Source: Micromonospora coxensis (GTDB taxonomy: Bacteria > Actinomycetota > Actinomycetes > Mycobacteriales > Micromonosporaceae). Taken from it: a DNA stretch of 64,000 nucleotides. How positions within the stretch are numbered: the stretch's first letter is position 1; each line of letters begins with the position of its first letter. The notes beneath the pieces were generated by a model. That model saw only the letters and a list, made by a program, of their open reading frames with translations. It made no database searches and had not been told where the DNA came from. The position numbers and the translations under genes were made by a program. Shown here piece by piece: positions 54,303 through 64,000 of this stretch. Location of the stretch: NCBI RefSeq assembly GCF_900090295.1, contig NZ_LT607753.1, positions 3,472,001-3,536,000 of the forward strand, in the 5' to 3' direction.

Positions 54303-54791
54303 GTGGCCGACGAGTTCGAGACAGATCCCCTGGCGTTGGAGCAGCAGGTGTGCTTCGCGCTCTCGGTGGCGGCGCGCGGCGTCGTGGCGGTCTACCGTCC
54401 GCTGCTGGAGCCGATGGGGCTGACCCACCCGCAATACCTGGTCATGCTGGCCCTGTGGCAGCACGCACCGCTCTCGGTGCGGGATCTCAGCAGACTGCTC
54501 CAACTCGACCCAGGCACCCTGTCACCCCTGCTCAAACGGCTGGAAGCGGCGGGCTACGTGCGGCGCGAGAGGGATGCGTCCGACGAGCGCAGCCTCGCCG
54601 TACAGCTCACCCCCGGCGGCTTGGCCCTCCGGGCACAGGCCGAGCGGATTCCGCCGGCGATCGTCGAGCGGCTCGGGCTGCCGCTGGCGGACCTGCGGCA
54701 CCTGCACGCGGTGCTGACCCGGGTGATTGCCGCCGCGAACCGGGCGACCGGGGTCGACCCCGACGCGCGACCCGCTCAGACGTCGGCGTAG
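54303..54791 (+). CDS. MarR-family regulator, OhrR-like
   Basis: A 162-residue regulator starting at GTG 54303 behind AAGGAGG. The N-terminus LEQQVCFALSVAARGVVAVY, with Cys17 in the position of the peroxide-sensing cysteine of OhrR, and GLTHPQYLVMLALWQHAPLS are close to OhrR. The winged helix has LDPGTLSPLLKRLEAAGYV and RRERDASDERSLAVQLT. OhrR represses ohr, an organic hydroperoxide reductase gene; no ohr is next to it here, so the target may be elsewhere or the adjacent small gene. Its 3' end overlaps the convergent gene by 16 bases. Confidence 0.85.
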   Translation: MADEFETDPLALEQQVCFALSVAARGVVAVYRPLLEPMGLTHPQYLVMLALWQHAPLSVRDLSRLLQLDPGTLSPLLKRLEAAGYVRRERDASDERSLAVQLTPGGLALRAQAERIPPAIVERLGLPLADLRHLHAVLTRVIAAANRATGVDPDARPAQTSA

Positions 54792-55330
54792 ACGGCGAAG
54801 CCGCGGTCGGCGCAGCGCCGGTAGAAGGCGGCGAGGACGCCGAGTTCGGCGCAGGTGAAGTCCCACTGCGGCGGGTCGCCGCTCTCGTCGCGCAGCCGGT
54901 CGAGCCGGCTGTCCAGCCAGCGCAGCTGCTGCTCGGCCAGCCGGCCGTCGGACAGCAGCGAGCGGAGCACCTCGCTGACCGACTCGAAGGTGACCACCTC
55001 GCCGTACTGCCGGTGCTGGGCGACGAACCGCTCCACCCCGCCGGCGATCCAGGAGCAGCCGTCCGGGTCGATCACCGGATCCTCGTCCTCGGCGGCGGCC
55101 TCTGTGGCGTAGAGCACATTCTCCAGGCCGAGGATCAAATCCACCAGTTCGGTGTACGCGGTGGCCCGGACCGTGCCGGTCTTGGCGATGTGTTCGGCGA
55201 GCGCGGCGGTGGGCGCGGAGATCCTGGGAACGTCCACGATCTCGCCGAAGTCCACGAACTCGGCCGGCGCGACCGGATCGTAGAAGCGGCCGGTCCGCGG
55301 CCAGTGCACCGCGACGTTGTCCAGCCCCAT
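54776..55330 (-). CDS. Uncharacterised soluble protein
   Basis: A 184-residue acidic protein starting at ATG 55330 (MGLDNVAVHWPRTGRFYDPV). No membrane segment or signal is present. Recognisable segments are DFGEIVDVPRISAPTAALAE, DPDGCSWIAGGVERFVAQHR and DFTCAELGVLAAFYRRCADR; the family was not identified. It is convergent with the MarR gene, overlapping 16 bases, and divergent from gyrB. Confidence 0.65.
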   Translation of the reverse strand: MGLDNVAVHWPRTGRFYDPVAPAEFVDFGEIVDVPRISAPTAALAEHIAKTGTVRATAYTELVDLILGLENVLYATEAAAEDEDPVIDPDGCSWIAGGVERFVAQHRQYGEVVTFESVSEVLRSLLSDGRLAEQQLRWLDSRLDRLRDESGDPPQWDFTCAELGVLAAFYRRCADRGFAVYADV

Positions 55331-57802
<2,472 letters not shown>

Positions 57803-57842
57803 CGGCTCGGACGGGTCGGCCGGTGTCCACCGGTCGGCCCGT

Positions 57843-57894
57843 CGGTCCACAGAGTTATCCACAGCTTGGCCGGTTTCCACAGCCGTTATCCACA
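57843..57894. promoter_or_regulatory. DnaA-box cluster between gyrB and gyrA
   Basis: Four boxes in 52 bases, all in the same orientation: CGGTCCACA 57843-57851, TTATCCACA 57855-57863, GTTTCCACA 57873-57881 and TTATCCACA 57886-57894. The two TTATCCACA copies equal the E. coli R-box type. They lie 37 bases before the gyrA start. Confidence 0.75.
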
Positions 57895-57930
57895 GCACGA
57901 AAACGACTCTGAGTCTGATAAGGGTTAACA

Positions 57931-60450
57931 GTGACCGATACTCCCGAGTCCACCCCGAACGAGCCGGAGACCCCGGAACCCGCCGCGATCGTGGCGCAGC
58001 ACGACCGGATCGAGCCGGTCGGCCTCGAGGTCGAGATGCAGCGCTCGTACCTCGACTACGCGATGAGCGTCATCGTCGGGCGGGCGCTGCCGGACGTCCG
58101 GGACGGGCTCAAGCCGGTCCACCGCAAGATCCTCTACGCCATGTTCGACTCCGGCTACCGGCCGGACCGCGGCTACGTGAAGTGCTCCCGCGTCGTCGGT
58201 GACGTGATGGGTCAGTTCCACCCGCACGGCGACTCGGCGATCTACGACGCGCTGGTCCGGATGGCGCAGCCCTGGTCGCTGCGCTACCCGCTGGTCGACG
58301 GCAACGGCAACTTCGGCTCCCCGGGCAACGACCCGGCGGCCGCCATGCGGTACACCGAGTGCAAGCTCGACCCGCTGGCGATGGAGATGCTGCGGGACAT
58401 CGACGAGGACACCGTCGACCTGCAGGACAACTACGACGGCCGGGCCAAGGAGCCCACCATCCTGCCGTCGCGCATCCCCAACCTGCTGATCAACGGGTCC
58501 GAGGGCATCGCGGTCGGCATGGCCACCAAGATCCCGCCGCACAACCTGCGCGAGATCGGCGCGGCCGTGCAGTGGTGCCTGGAGCACCCGGAGGCCGACG
58601 AGGTGACCACCCTCGAAGCGCTGCTGGAGATCGTCAAGGGCCCCGACTTCCCGACCTACGGCTTGATCGTCGGCCAGTCCGGCATCCAGGACGCGTACCG
58701 GACCGGGCGTGGCTCGATCCGGATGCGGGCCGTGGTGGAGGTCGAGGAGGACAAGCGCGGTCGCCCCGCGCTGGTGGTCAGCGAGCTGCCGTACCAGGTC
58801 AACCCGGACAACCTCGCCGAGCGGATCGCCGAGCTGATCAAGGAGGGCAAGCTCGCCGGCATCGCCGACATCCGGGACGAGTCCTCCGGGCGTACCGGCA
58901 TGCGGATCGTGCTCGTGCTCAAGCGCGACGCGGTCGCCAAGGTGGTGCTGAACAACCTCTACAAGCACACCCAGCTCCAGGAGACCTTCGGCGCCAACAT
59001 GCTGGCGCTGGTCGACGGCGTGCCGCGCACGCTCAACCTGGCCCAGTTCATCCGCTACTACGTCGAGCACCAGATCGAGGTCATCCGCCGGCGGACCGCG
59101 TTCCGGCTGCGCAAGGCCGAGGAGCGGGCGCACATCCTGCGCGGTCTGGCCAAGGCGCTCGACGCCCTCGACGAGGTGATCGCCCTGATCCGGCGCTCGC
59201 CCACGGTGGACGACGCCCGGCAGGGCCTGATCCGGCTGCTGGAGATCGACGAGATCCAGGCGACCGCGATCCTGGACATGCAGCTGCGCCGCCTGGCCGC
59301 CCTGGAGCGGCAGCGGATCCTCGACGACCTGACCAAGCTCGAACTGGAGATCGCCGACCTCAAGGACATCCTCGCCAAGCCGGAGCGGCAGCGGCGGATC
59401 GTCTCCGAGGAACTCGGCGAGATCGTCGCGAAGTGGGGCGACGACCGGCGCACGAAGATCATCCCGTTCGACGGCGAGGTCTCGATGGAGGACCTCATCG
59501 CCCGCGAGGACGTGGTGGTCACCATCACCCGCACCGGGTACGCCAAGCGCACCAAGGTGGACCTGTACCGCTCCCAGCGGCGCGGCGGCAAGGGCGTCAG
59601 CGGCGCGACCCTGCGGCAGGACGACATCGTCAGCCACTTCTTCGTCTGCTCCACGCACGACTGGATCCTGTTCTTCACCAACAAGGGACGGGTCTACCGG
59701 GCCAAGGCGTACGAGTTGCCGGAAGCCAGTAGGGTGGCCAAGGGCCAGCACGTGGCCAACCTGCTCGCCTTCCAGCCGGACGAGCAGATCGCGCAGATCA
59801 TCGAAATCCCGAACTACCAGGTGGCGCCCTACCTGGTCCTTGCCACGAAGAACGGCCTGGTGAAGAAGACCCGTCTCGAGGAGTTCGACTCCAACCGGTC
59901 CGGCGGCATCATCGCGATCAACCTGCGCGATGAGGACGAGCTGGTCGGCGCGGCCCTCGTGGCACCCACCGACGACCTGCTGATGGTCTCGAAGAACGCG
60001 CAGGCGATCCGGTTCAACGCCACCGACGAGGCGCTGCGTCCGATGGGGCGGGCCACCACGGGCGTCATCGGCATGCGATTCTCCGACGACGACGTCCTCC
60101 TCGCCATGGAGGTGGTTCGGGAGGGGTTGGACGTTCTGGTGGCCACGAACGGGGGATACGCGAAGCGCACCCCGATCGAGGAATACCCGGTCCAGGGCCG
60201 GGGAGGTAAGGGCGTGCTGACTGCGAAGATCACCGAGCGCCGCGGTGGTCTGGTCGGCGCGGTCGTGATCGACCCGGAGGACGAGCTGTTCGCCATCACC
60301 AGCAATGGTGGCGTCATCCGGACTCCGGTGAAGCCTGTACGCCGTACGCGTGACCGGAACACAATGGGGGTCAAGCTGATGGACCTCCCGGACGGCGTGA
60401 CTATCGTGGCGATTGCTCGCAATGCCGACGAGCCTGACGAACAGGACTAG
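57931..60450 (+). CDS. gyrA: DNA gyrase subunit A
   Basis: An 839-residue gyrase subunit starting at GTG 57931 ([16 protein letters not shown]). The catalytic Tyr is in [13 protein letters not shown] near residue 135. The quinolone-determining region reads [17 protein letters not shown], with Ser and Asp at the usual positions, the sensitive type (no common resistance change). The GyrA box QRRGGKG near 550 and beta-pinwheel blades complete the wrapping domain. No intein is present. It starts an apparent unit with the DUF3566 gene three bases downstream. Confidence 0.98.
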   Translation: MTDTPESTPNEPETPEPAAIVAQHDRIEPVGLEVEMQRSYLDYAMSVIVGRALPDVRDGLKPVHRKILYAMFDSGYRPDRGYVKCSRVVGDVMGQFHPHGDSAIYDALVRMAQPWSLRYPLVDGNGNFGSPGNDPAAAMRYTECKLDPLAMEMLRDIDEDTVDLQDNYDGRAKEPTILPSRIPNLLINGSEGIAVGMATKIPPHNLREIGAAVQWCLEHPEADEVTTLEALLEIVKGPDFPTYGLIVGQSGIQDAYRTGRGSIRMRAVVEVEEDKRGRPALVVSELPYQVNPDNLAERIAELIKEGKLAGIADIRDESSGRTGMRIVLVLKRDAVAKVVLNNLYKHTQLQETFGANMLALVDGVPRTLNLAQFIRYYVEHQIEVIRRRTAFRLRKAEERAHILRGLAKALDALDEVIALIRRSPTVDDARQGLIRLLEIDEIQATAILDMQLRRLAALERQRILDDLTKLELEIADLKDILAKPERQRRIVSEELGEIVAKWGDDRRTKIIPFDGEVSMEDLIAREDVVVTITRTGYAKRTKVDLYRSQRRGGKGVSGATLRQDDIVSHFFVCSTHDWILFFTNKGRVYRAKAYELPEASRVAKGQHVANLLAFQPDEQIAQIIEIPNYQVAPYLVLATKNGLVKKTRLEEFDSNRSGGIIAINLRDEDELVGAALVAPTDDLLMVSKNAQAIRFNATDEALRPMGRATTGVIGMRFSDDDVLLAMEVVREGLDVLVATNGGYAKRTPIEEYPVQGRGGKGVLTAKITERRGGLVGAVVIDPEDELFAITSNGGVIRTPVKPVRRTRDRNTMGVKLMDLPDGVTIVAIARNADEPDEQD

Positions 60451-60453
60451 TTG

Positions 60454-61341
60454 ATGACGGAGACACAGGCGAAGTCGGGGAACAAGGGGACCTCGGCCAC
60501 CCCGGTCGACGAGGAGGCCGCCAAGAGCGGCACAACCGCGGCCGGCCGCGCTGCCGTGGGTCGGGCGACCGTCCCCGCCGACGCGCCTGCCCCGAAGTTC
60601 ACCCGGGCCCCGGGCATGGCCCCGCCGCCGGACAAGCCCGGGGACGACGCGGCCGCGAGCGAGAAGACCGAGACATCGGCCGTCGAGGCGCCCACGTCCG
60701 CCGCCACGCCGGTGGCGACCTCGGCCAAGTCGAGCACCACCACCCAGCCGATCAAGGCCGGCGCCGCCACGTCGCCGTCCAGCACCGGCACCCAACCGAA
60801 GGTGGGGGGCGTCGCCAAGCCGTCGCCGGACGGCGCCCGTCCGGCCGGCACGGCCCGCCCCGCCAACGGGGGCGGCCTGCCGCCGGGGATCGGCAACGCG
60901 GCCGCCGTCGGCGCCGCCCGGGTGGGTGACGCGGTACGCGCGGCGCGTACCTCGGTCAGCTCGGCCGCGTCGCGCGGCCCGCGTCGGGCCCGGCTGAACC
61001 TCAAGCGGATCGACCCGTGGTCCGTGATGAAGTTCGCCTTCGCCGTCTCGGTGGTGCTCTTCATCGTGGTGGTCGTCGCCACCTCGGTGCTCTACCTCGC
61101 CCTGGACGCCATGGGTGTGTTCCAGAGCGTCAACGACAGCCTGACCGACCTGGTCAACGCCGGCGGCCAGAGCGGCGGTGGCTTCCAGATCACCGCGAAG
61201 GGCGTGATCCTCAGTTCGGCGCTGATCGGCCTGGTCAACGTCGTCCTGTTCACCGCGCTCGCCACGCTCGGCGCGTTCGTCTACAACGTCTGCGCCGACC
61301 TGGTCGGCGGGATCGAGCTGACGCTCGCCGAGCGCGACTGA
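60454..61341 (+). CDS. DUF3566 membrane protein
   Basis: A 295-residue protein starting at ATG 60454, directly after gyrA. Residues 1-170 are disordered and rich in Ala/Thr/Pro, with GRAAVGRATVP near 35, related to the GRASV units of the penicillin-binding protein. The DUF3566 domain (about 175-290) starts ARLNLKRIDPWSVMKFAFAV and has two membrane helices (FAVSVVLFIVVVVATSVLYL; ALIGLVNVVLFTALATLGAF) and ends FVYNVCADLVGGIELTLAE. The same gene follows gyrA in mycobacteria; its function is unknown. Confidence 0.88.
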   Translation: MTETQAKSGNKGTSATPVDEEAAKSGTTAAGRAAVGRATVPADAPAPKFTRAPGMAPPPDKPGDDAAASEKTETSAVEAPTSAATPVATSAKSSTTTQPIKAGAATSPSSTGTQPKVGGVAKPSPDGARPAGTARPANGGGLPPGIGNAAAVGAARVGDAVRAARTSVSSAASRGPRRARLNLKRIDPWSVMKFAFAVSVVLFIVVVVATSVLYLALDAMGVFQSVNDSLTDLVNAGGQSGGGFQITAKGVILSSALIGLVNVVLFTALATLGAFVYNVCADLVGGIELTLAERD

Positions 61342-61485
61342 TCTCCGTACGTCCTGCGCCGGGGCACCGCGAAAGCGGTCGCCCCGGCGTTCGGTATCCG
61401 GGTACGGTCGAGGTGGCACGAGCGCCACGACGACCCCGATTTGGGGCCGGACGCGGCGATGGGTTAACCTTGCTCGTCGCCACGC

Positions 61486-61559
61486 GGGGCTATAGCTCAG
61501 TCGGTTAGAGCGCAGAGCTGATAACTCTGAGGTCGCTGGTTCGATTCCAGCTAGCCCCA
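61486..61559 (+). tRNA. tRNA-Ile (anticodon GAU)
   Basis: 74-base cloverleaf: acceptor GGGGCTA pairs with TAGCCCC; D-arm GCTCAGTCGGTTAGAGC; anticodon stem-loop CAGAGCTGATAACTCTG with GAT at the anticodon; T-arm CTGGTTCGATTCCAG. The discriminator is A and the CCA is not encoded (next bases CCG). Confidence 0.96.
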
Positions 61560-61603
61560 CCGCACACCCGTTCCGACGGCAGTCGAGCGCGAAGGGGCGC
61601 CCC

Positions 61604-61732
61604 ATGTTCAAGAAGCTTCTGATCCTGGCCGGCGTCGTCGCCGTGGCTGCCGTCGTCGCTCAGAAGGTCAGGGCTTCCAACGACGAGCGGGCTCTCTGGC
61701 ACGAGGCCACCACCTCGCCCGACCTGCGCTGA
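61604..61732 (+). CDS. DLW-39 family small protein
   Basis: A 42-residue protein beginning MFKKLLILAGVVAVAAVVAQ and ending NDERALWHEATTSPDLR. An N-terminal hydrophobic segment, then a charged stretch with the conserved D-x-x-x-L/A-W motif, fits the DLW-39 family, short proteins found between the tRNA-Ile and tRNA-Ala genes after gyrA in many actinobacteria. The hydrophobic start suggests membrane association. Function unknown. Confidence 0.85.
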   Translation: MFKKLLILAGVVAVAAVVAQKVRASNDERALWHEATTSPDLR

Positions 61733-61774
61733 CCTCCTCGTCACTGCCAGCACCAGGCGGCTCCGACCGCCCTC

Positions 61775-61850
61775 GGGGCCCTAGCTCAACTGGCAGAGCA
61801 CTGCCTTTGCAAGGCAGGGGTTAGGGGTTCAAGTCCCCTGGGCTCCACCA
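61775..61850 (+). tRNA. tRNA-Ala (anticodon UGC)
   Basis: 76 bases including encoded CCA: acceptor GGGGCCC pairs with GGGCTCC; D-arm GCTCAACTGGCAGAGC; anticodon stem-loop CTGCCTTTGCAAGGCAG with TGC; T-arm AGGGGTTCAAGTCCCCT. Discriminator A. Confidence 0.96.
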
Positions 61851-62025
61851 GCACTTTCCTCGGTCGATCTCCGTCCCGAGAAACAGCCGAGCGGTCACGC
61901 CGTCTCCCTCTCGCTCCGCACGCGATCGGCGGCCGAGGCGGCGTCGGTTGACGATCCGCGACTCCACCGCCGTGCCGATGCTGCCGGTGGAGAACGGGTG
62001 CAGATCCGAGCGCTGCCCCGGTGCG

Positions 62026-62622
62026 TCAGACGCGGGGCAGGGTCCGGCCGTCGGGCAGCGCGCGACCGCTCAACAGTGCCAGCAGCGAGCCGCTGTCGGT
62101 GCGAACGGGCCGGCCGCTTCCCCAGCTCCAGTCGGTGTCGGTGGCATCGAGCCGGACGCCGGTCAGGTCGACCCCGAACCAGGTGCCGTTCGCGGCGGTG
62201 AGCCGGTCGAGGACGGCGATCACCGACTCTGTCGGTGCGACCGCGGGCCGGTCGAGCGCGATCGTCACGTCCAGGGAGTGGATGACGGCGTGGCTGAGGG
62301 CACCGGCTGCGCCGCCGCCCGGCGGCTGCCACGCGTGCAGTGTCGGCGATCGGAGCTGGTCGAGGAGGTTGACGACCGGCAGCGAAGCGTCGCGGGTGGC
62401 CACGGTGTCGGAGAGTACGGCGAAGTCGCCGCCGGCCGCCGCCATCTCTGCCCCGAACTGCTCGGGAGTCAGCCGCGCCGGCATCGTCACGTGGGCGATC
62501 ACGTGGCGCACGAGCCACTTCTCGCACAACGACGGGGCATCCCAGGTCTCGACGGTCGCGGCGGCGAGAAGGTCGGCGAGTCGGTCGTAGGTCGGTGCCA
62601 CCCAGGACTGCAGGTCGGTCAT
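62026..62622 (-). CDS. DinB/maleylpyruvate-isomerase-like (TIGR03086-type) protein
   Basis: A 198-residue protein starting at ATG 62622 (MTDLQSWVAPTYDRLADLLA). The DinB-like bundle has the W-x-x-P-S-L-C-E-K-W-x-V-R-H-V-I-A-H segment (metal His near residue 46) and a second His near ALSHAVIHSLDV (about 112-118), the usual three-His layout. It is the last gene of a three-gene operon; its start overlaps the preceding stop by four bases (ATGA). It probably acts on a small molecule, perhaps with mycothiol; the substrate is unknown. Confidence 0.75.
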   Translation of the reverse strand: MTDLQSWVAPTYDRLADLLAAATVETWDAPSLCEKWLVRHVIAHVTMPARLTPEQFGAEMAAAGGDFAVLSDTVATRDASLPVVNLLDQLRSPTLHAWQPPGGGAAGALSHAVIHSLDVTIALDRPAVAPTESVIAVLDRLTAANGTWFGVDLTGVRLDATDTDWSWGSGRPVRTDSGSLLALLSGRALPDGRTLPRV

Positions 62623-63059
62623 GGTCGGTCTCCGTACACGAGGTGGGCGAGGTGGTCTTCGAGCTTGTCGAGGGAGGTGAGGAAGCCGGCCCGGGCCGCG
62701 GGCAGGCGCATCGCCTCGGGCACGTACCGCTGGTGGATGACGACTTCGGTCGTGTCGTCGCCGAGGTCGTCGAGCGTGCTGGTGGTGTGCATCCCGCTCG
62801 CCGGCTCGACCCAGGCGAGGCGCTCGGGCGGGACGACCTCGGTGAAGGTGGCGACCATCCGGTGGCTGCCGTGCTCGCCGGACATCAGGGTCTCGAAGCG
62901 GCCGCCGGGGTGGAGTTCGACGATGATGCCGTCGATCGGGGTGGTCATACCGCGCGGGCCCCAGAACTGTGCAAGCTCTGCGGGCTCGGTGAGGCACCGC
63001 CACACCAGCTCGCGCGGCGCGCGGAAGATCCGTCGGTGGACGAGTTCGTCGTCATTCAC
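62619..63059 (-). CDS. SRPBCC (AHSA1/START-like) protein
   Basis: A 146-residue protein starting at GTG 63059 (NDDELVHRRIFRAPRELVWR), which overlaps the ArsR stop (GTGA). The AHSA1 pattern is clear: IFRAPRELVWRCLTEPAEL, FWGPRGMTTPI, ELHPGGRFETLMSGEHG, and the C-terminal helix TSLDKLEDHLAHLVYG. This family forms a hydrophobic ligand pocket and is very often encoded with an ArsR regulator. Ligand unknown. Confidence 0.88.
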   Translation of the reverse strand: MNDDELVHRRIFRAPRELVWRCLTEPAELAQFWGPRGMTTPIDGIIVELHPGGRFETLMSGEHGSHRMVATFTEVVPPERLAWVEPASGMHTTSTLDDLGDDTTEVVIHQRYVPEAMRLPAARAGFLTSLDKLEDHLAHLVYGDRP

Positions 63060-63409
63060 GGGTTCTCCCGCTTCTGCAAGCCGGCGAGGTGTGTCTCCAG
63101 CCGGTCCATTCGCTCCGACCACGTGCGCCTGCTCTCCTCGATCCACGAGACTGCGGCATCGAGCGCCGCCGGTTCGAGCCGACAGGGCCGGGTCTGCCGG
63201 TGCCGCCCCCGGCTGATCAGGCCGGACTGCTCGAGCACCCGGATGTGCTGCGACACCGCCTGCATGCTCATGGCGTACGGCTCCGCCAGTTCCTTGACCG
63301 TCGCCTCGCCCGCGCTCAGCCGGGCCACGATGTCGCGCCGGGTGGGGTCGCTGAGCGCCGTGAACAGGGCATCGAGCCGCCGATCCTCCAGCGTGTTTCC
63401 CATGGACAT
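63056..63409 (-). CDS. ArsR-family winged-helix regulator
   Basis: A 117-residue regulator; the start is ATG 63409 or 63403. The winged helix-turn-helix is seen in LDALFTALSDPTRRDIVARL, AEPYAMSMQAVSQHIRVLEQ and a wing with GRHRQTRPCRLEP. It lacks the metal-binding ELCVCDL motif of ArsR/SmtB sensors, as do most members paired with SRPBCC genes. It heads a translationally coupled operon and probably represses it. Confidence 0.9.
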   Translation of the reverse strand: MSMGNTLEDRRLDALFTALSDPTRRDIVARLSAGEATVKELAEPYAMSMQAVSQHIRVLEQSGLISRGRHRQTRPCRLEPAALDAAVSWIEESRRTWSERMDRLETHLAGLQKRENP

Positions 63410-63410
63410 T

Positions 63411-63439
63411 AATCAAGCACCTGCTTTATCAAGTGTCAA
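63411..63439 (-). promoter_or_regulatory. Promoter of the ArsR operon
   Basis: On the minus strand: TTGACA (63439-63434, perfect -35), 17-base spacer, TTGATT (63416-63411). The -10 ends two bases before the first ATG, so the mRNA would be nearly leaderless. CTTGAT occurs twice (spacer start and -10) and may be part of the operator. Confidence 0.65.
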
Positions 63440-63562
63440 CTAGAGGACTGCCCCGGACCAGCGGCCGGTCGACCCGGCGGCGGCTCTGCGCCACGCGGCG
63501 ACGCCTGCTCGCGCCGGGTGGTCGTTCCGAGTCGCCACCTGGCACGATCGGCGGGAGGCGAG

Positions 63563-64000
63563 GTGAGCGGGATGAGGCCGCGACGGGTGACTCGAACGTC
63601 GGTGGTGTGCGCGGCACTGCTGACCGCCGTGGTCACCGTGTTCCTCTGGGTCGGTGCGGCCGGGGCCTACCGCAAGGCGGTCGACCTGCGCGACCACGGT
63701 GCGGTCACGACGGCCGACGTGCTCCAGGTGCAGCGGCTCGGCGACGACAGCTACGTCCGGGTGCGGTTCACGACGGCGGACGGCGCGGTCGTGGAGGCCG
63801 ACGTACACGACTTCCGGGTCGATCCGGAGCCCGTCGAGGGCGCGACGATGCAGGTGCGGTACGCCCCCGCCGAACCGGTGCGCCACATCCAGGACGCCCG
63901 CCTGGGCCCCGACTTCGTGGACGTCTGGGTGCGGGCGCTCGGTGGGCTGGCCCTACTGGCCTTCGGGACCTTCGTGGTGCTCGGCTCGTGGGGGCTGGTC
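63563..64000 (+). CDS. DUF3592-like membrane protein, N-terminal part (3' end outside window)
   Basis: An open frame from GTG 63563 (after GGGAGG) or ATG 63572 to the window end, 146 codons seen. It begins with a basic stretch and a membrane helix (VVCAALLTAVVTVFLWVGAA), then an extracytoplasmic domain with GAVTTADVLQVQRLGDDSYV, RVRFTTADGAVVEADV and MQVRYAPAEPVRHIQD, and a second membrane helix begins at the edge (LGGLALLAFGTFVVLGSW). This matches DUF3592 proteins, which have two helices around a small beta domain. Function unknown. Confidence 0.75.
   Translation, partial: MSGMRPRRVTRTSVVCAALLTAVVTVFLWVGAAGAYRKAVDLRDHGAVTTADVLQVQRLGDDSYVRVRFTTADGAVVEADVHDFRVDPEPVEGATMQVRYAPAEPVRHIQDARLGPDFVDVWVRALGGLALLAFGTFVVLGSWGLV

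Noticed and set aside
58200..58270. Fluoroquinolone-resistance changes in GyrA
   Set aside because: The region reads [17 protein letters not shown] with the usual Ser and Asp; no known resistance substitution.
57925..61611. A 1,228-residue minus-strand open frame across gyrA and the DUF3566 gene
   Set aside because: It is the antisense shadow of gyrA in GC-rich DNA; the plus strand encodes an unmistakable GyrA.

Overview
The window is about 73% GC and carries the replication-origin region of a high-GC actinomycete. Gene content and order (rpmH-dnaA-oriC-dnaN-gnd-recF-dciA-gyrB-gyrA, parAB beside dense parS sites, ino1 behind a PadR gene, MurJ next to a separate pseudokinase and an ECF sigma gene) fit the Micromonosporaceae, most likely Micromonospora or a close relative. 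The genus is inferred from protein character and gene order; there is no rRNA in the window.

Left part (1-7 kb): the end of an EAL-domain protein, a GT-C-like membrane protein, a phosphoribosyltransferase, a zinc-ribbon protein and a DinB-like protein. Then come dnaB (minus strand) and a divergent gene for an unknown membrane protein; the shared intergenic region holds a cluster of DnaA boxes. 7-9 kb is the rpsF-ssb-rpsR-rplI operon, with a leader that can fold as an S6:S18-binding element and mask the rpsF ribosome binding site. 9-21 kb holds endonuclease IV, two large GT-C-like membrane proteins, a class A penicillin-binding protein with a repetitive cytoplasmic tail, a DUF5318 protein, padR-ino1 behind a perfect palindrome, a Tat-exported protein and ogt. 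21-23 kb is an NfeD-like/flotillin pair.

Middle part (23-33 kb): cca, murJ, a pseudokinase with an extracytoplasmic domain, an ECF sigma/anti-sigma pair, trxB-trxA behind a SigR-type promoter, and cwlM. This block joins lipid II flipping, envelope signalling and redox control. 33-38 kb: an acetyltransferase, a PLP aminotransferase, an ATP-grasp D-Ala-D-Ala ligase-like protein and a HIT-like protein.

Segregation and replication core (38-61 kb): a noncoding stretch of about 1.4 kb carries five parS sites and four DnaA boxes, followed by an isolated small protein. Next come parB and parA (two more parS sites lie inside the parA coding sequence), rsmG, jag, yidC, yidD, rnpA and rpmH on the minus strand. 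On the plus strand are dnaA, oriC (about 19 DnaA-box-like sites and an AT-rich stretch), dnaN, gnd, recF, dciA, gyrB, gyrA and a DUF3566 protein. A small charged protein, an OhrR-like MarR regulator and an uncharacterised protein sit between dciA and gyrB. DnaA boxes also occur in the dnaB, pseudokinase, dnaA and gyrB-gyrA intergenic regions, which suggests DnaA-linked control of several loci.

Right end (61-64 kb): tRNA-Ile(GAU), a 42-residue DLW-39 family protein, tRNA-Ala(UGC), a three-gene operon (ArsR regulator, SRPBCC protein, DinB/maleylpyruvate-isomerase-like protein) with 4-base overlaps, and the start of a DUF3592-like membrane protein. No insertion sequence, prophage, CRISPR array or rRNA operon was seen. 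The window is core chromosome; its most distinctive features are regulatory.
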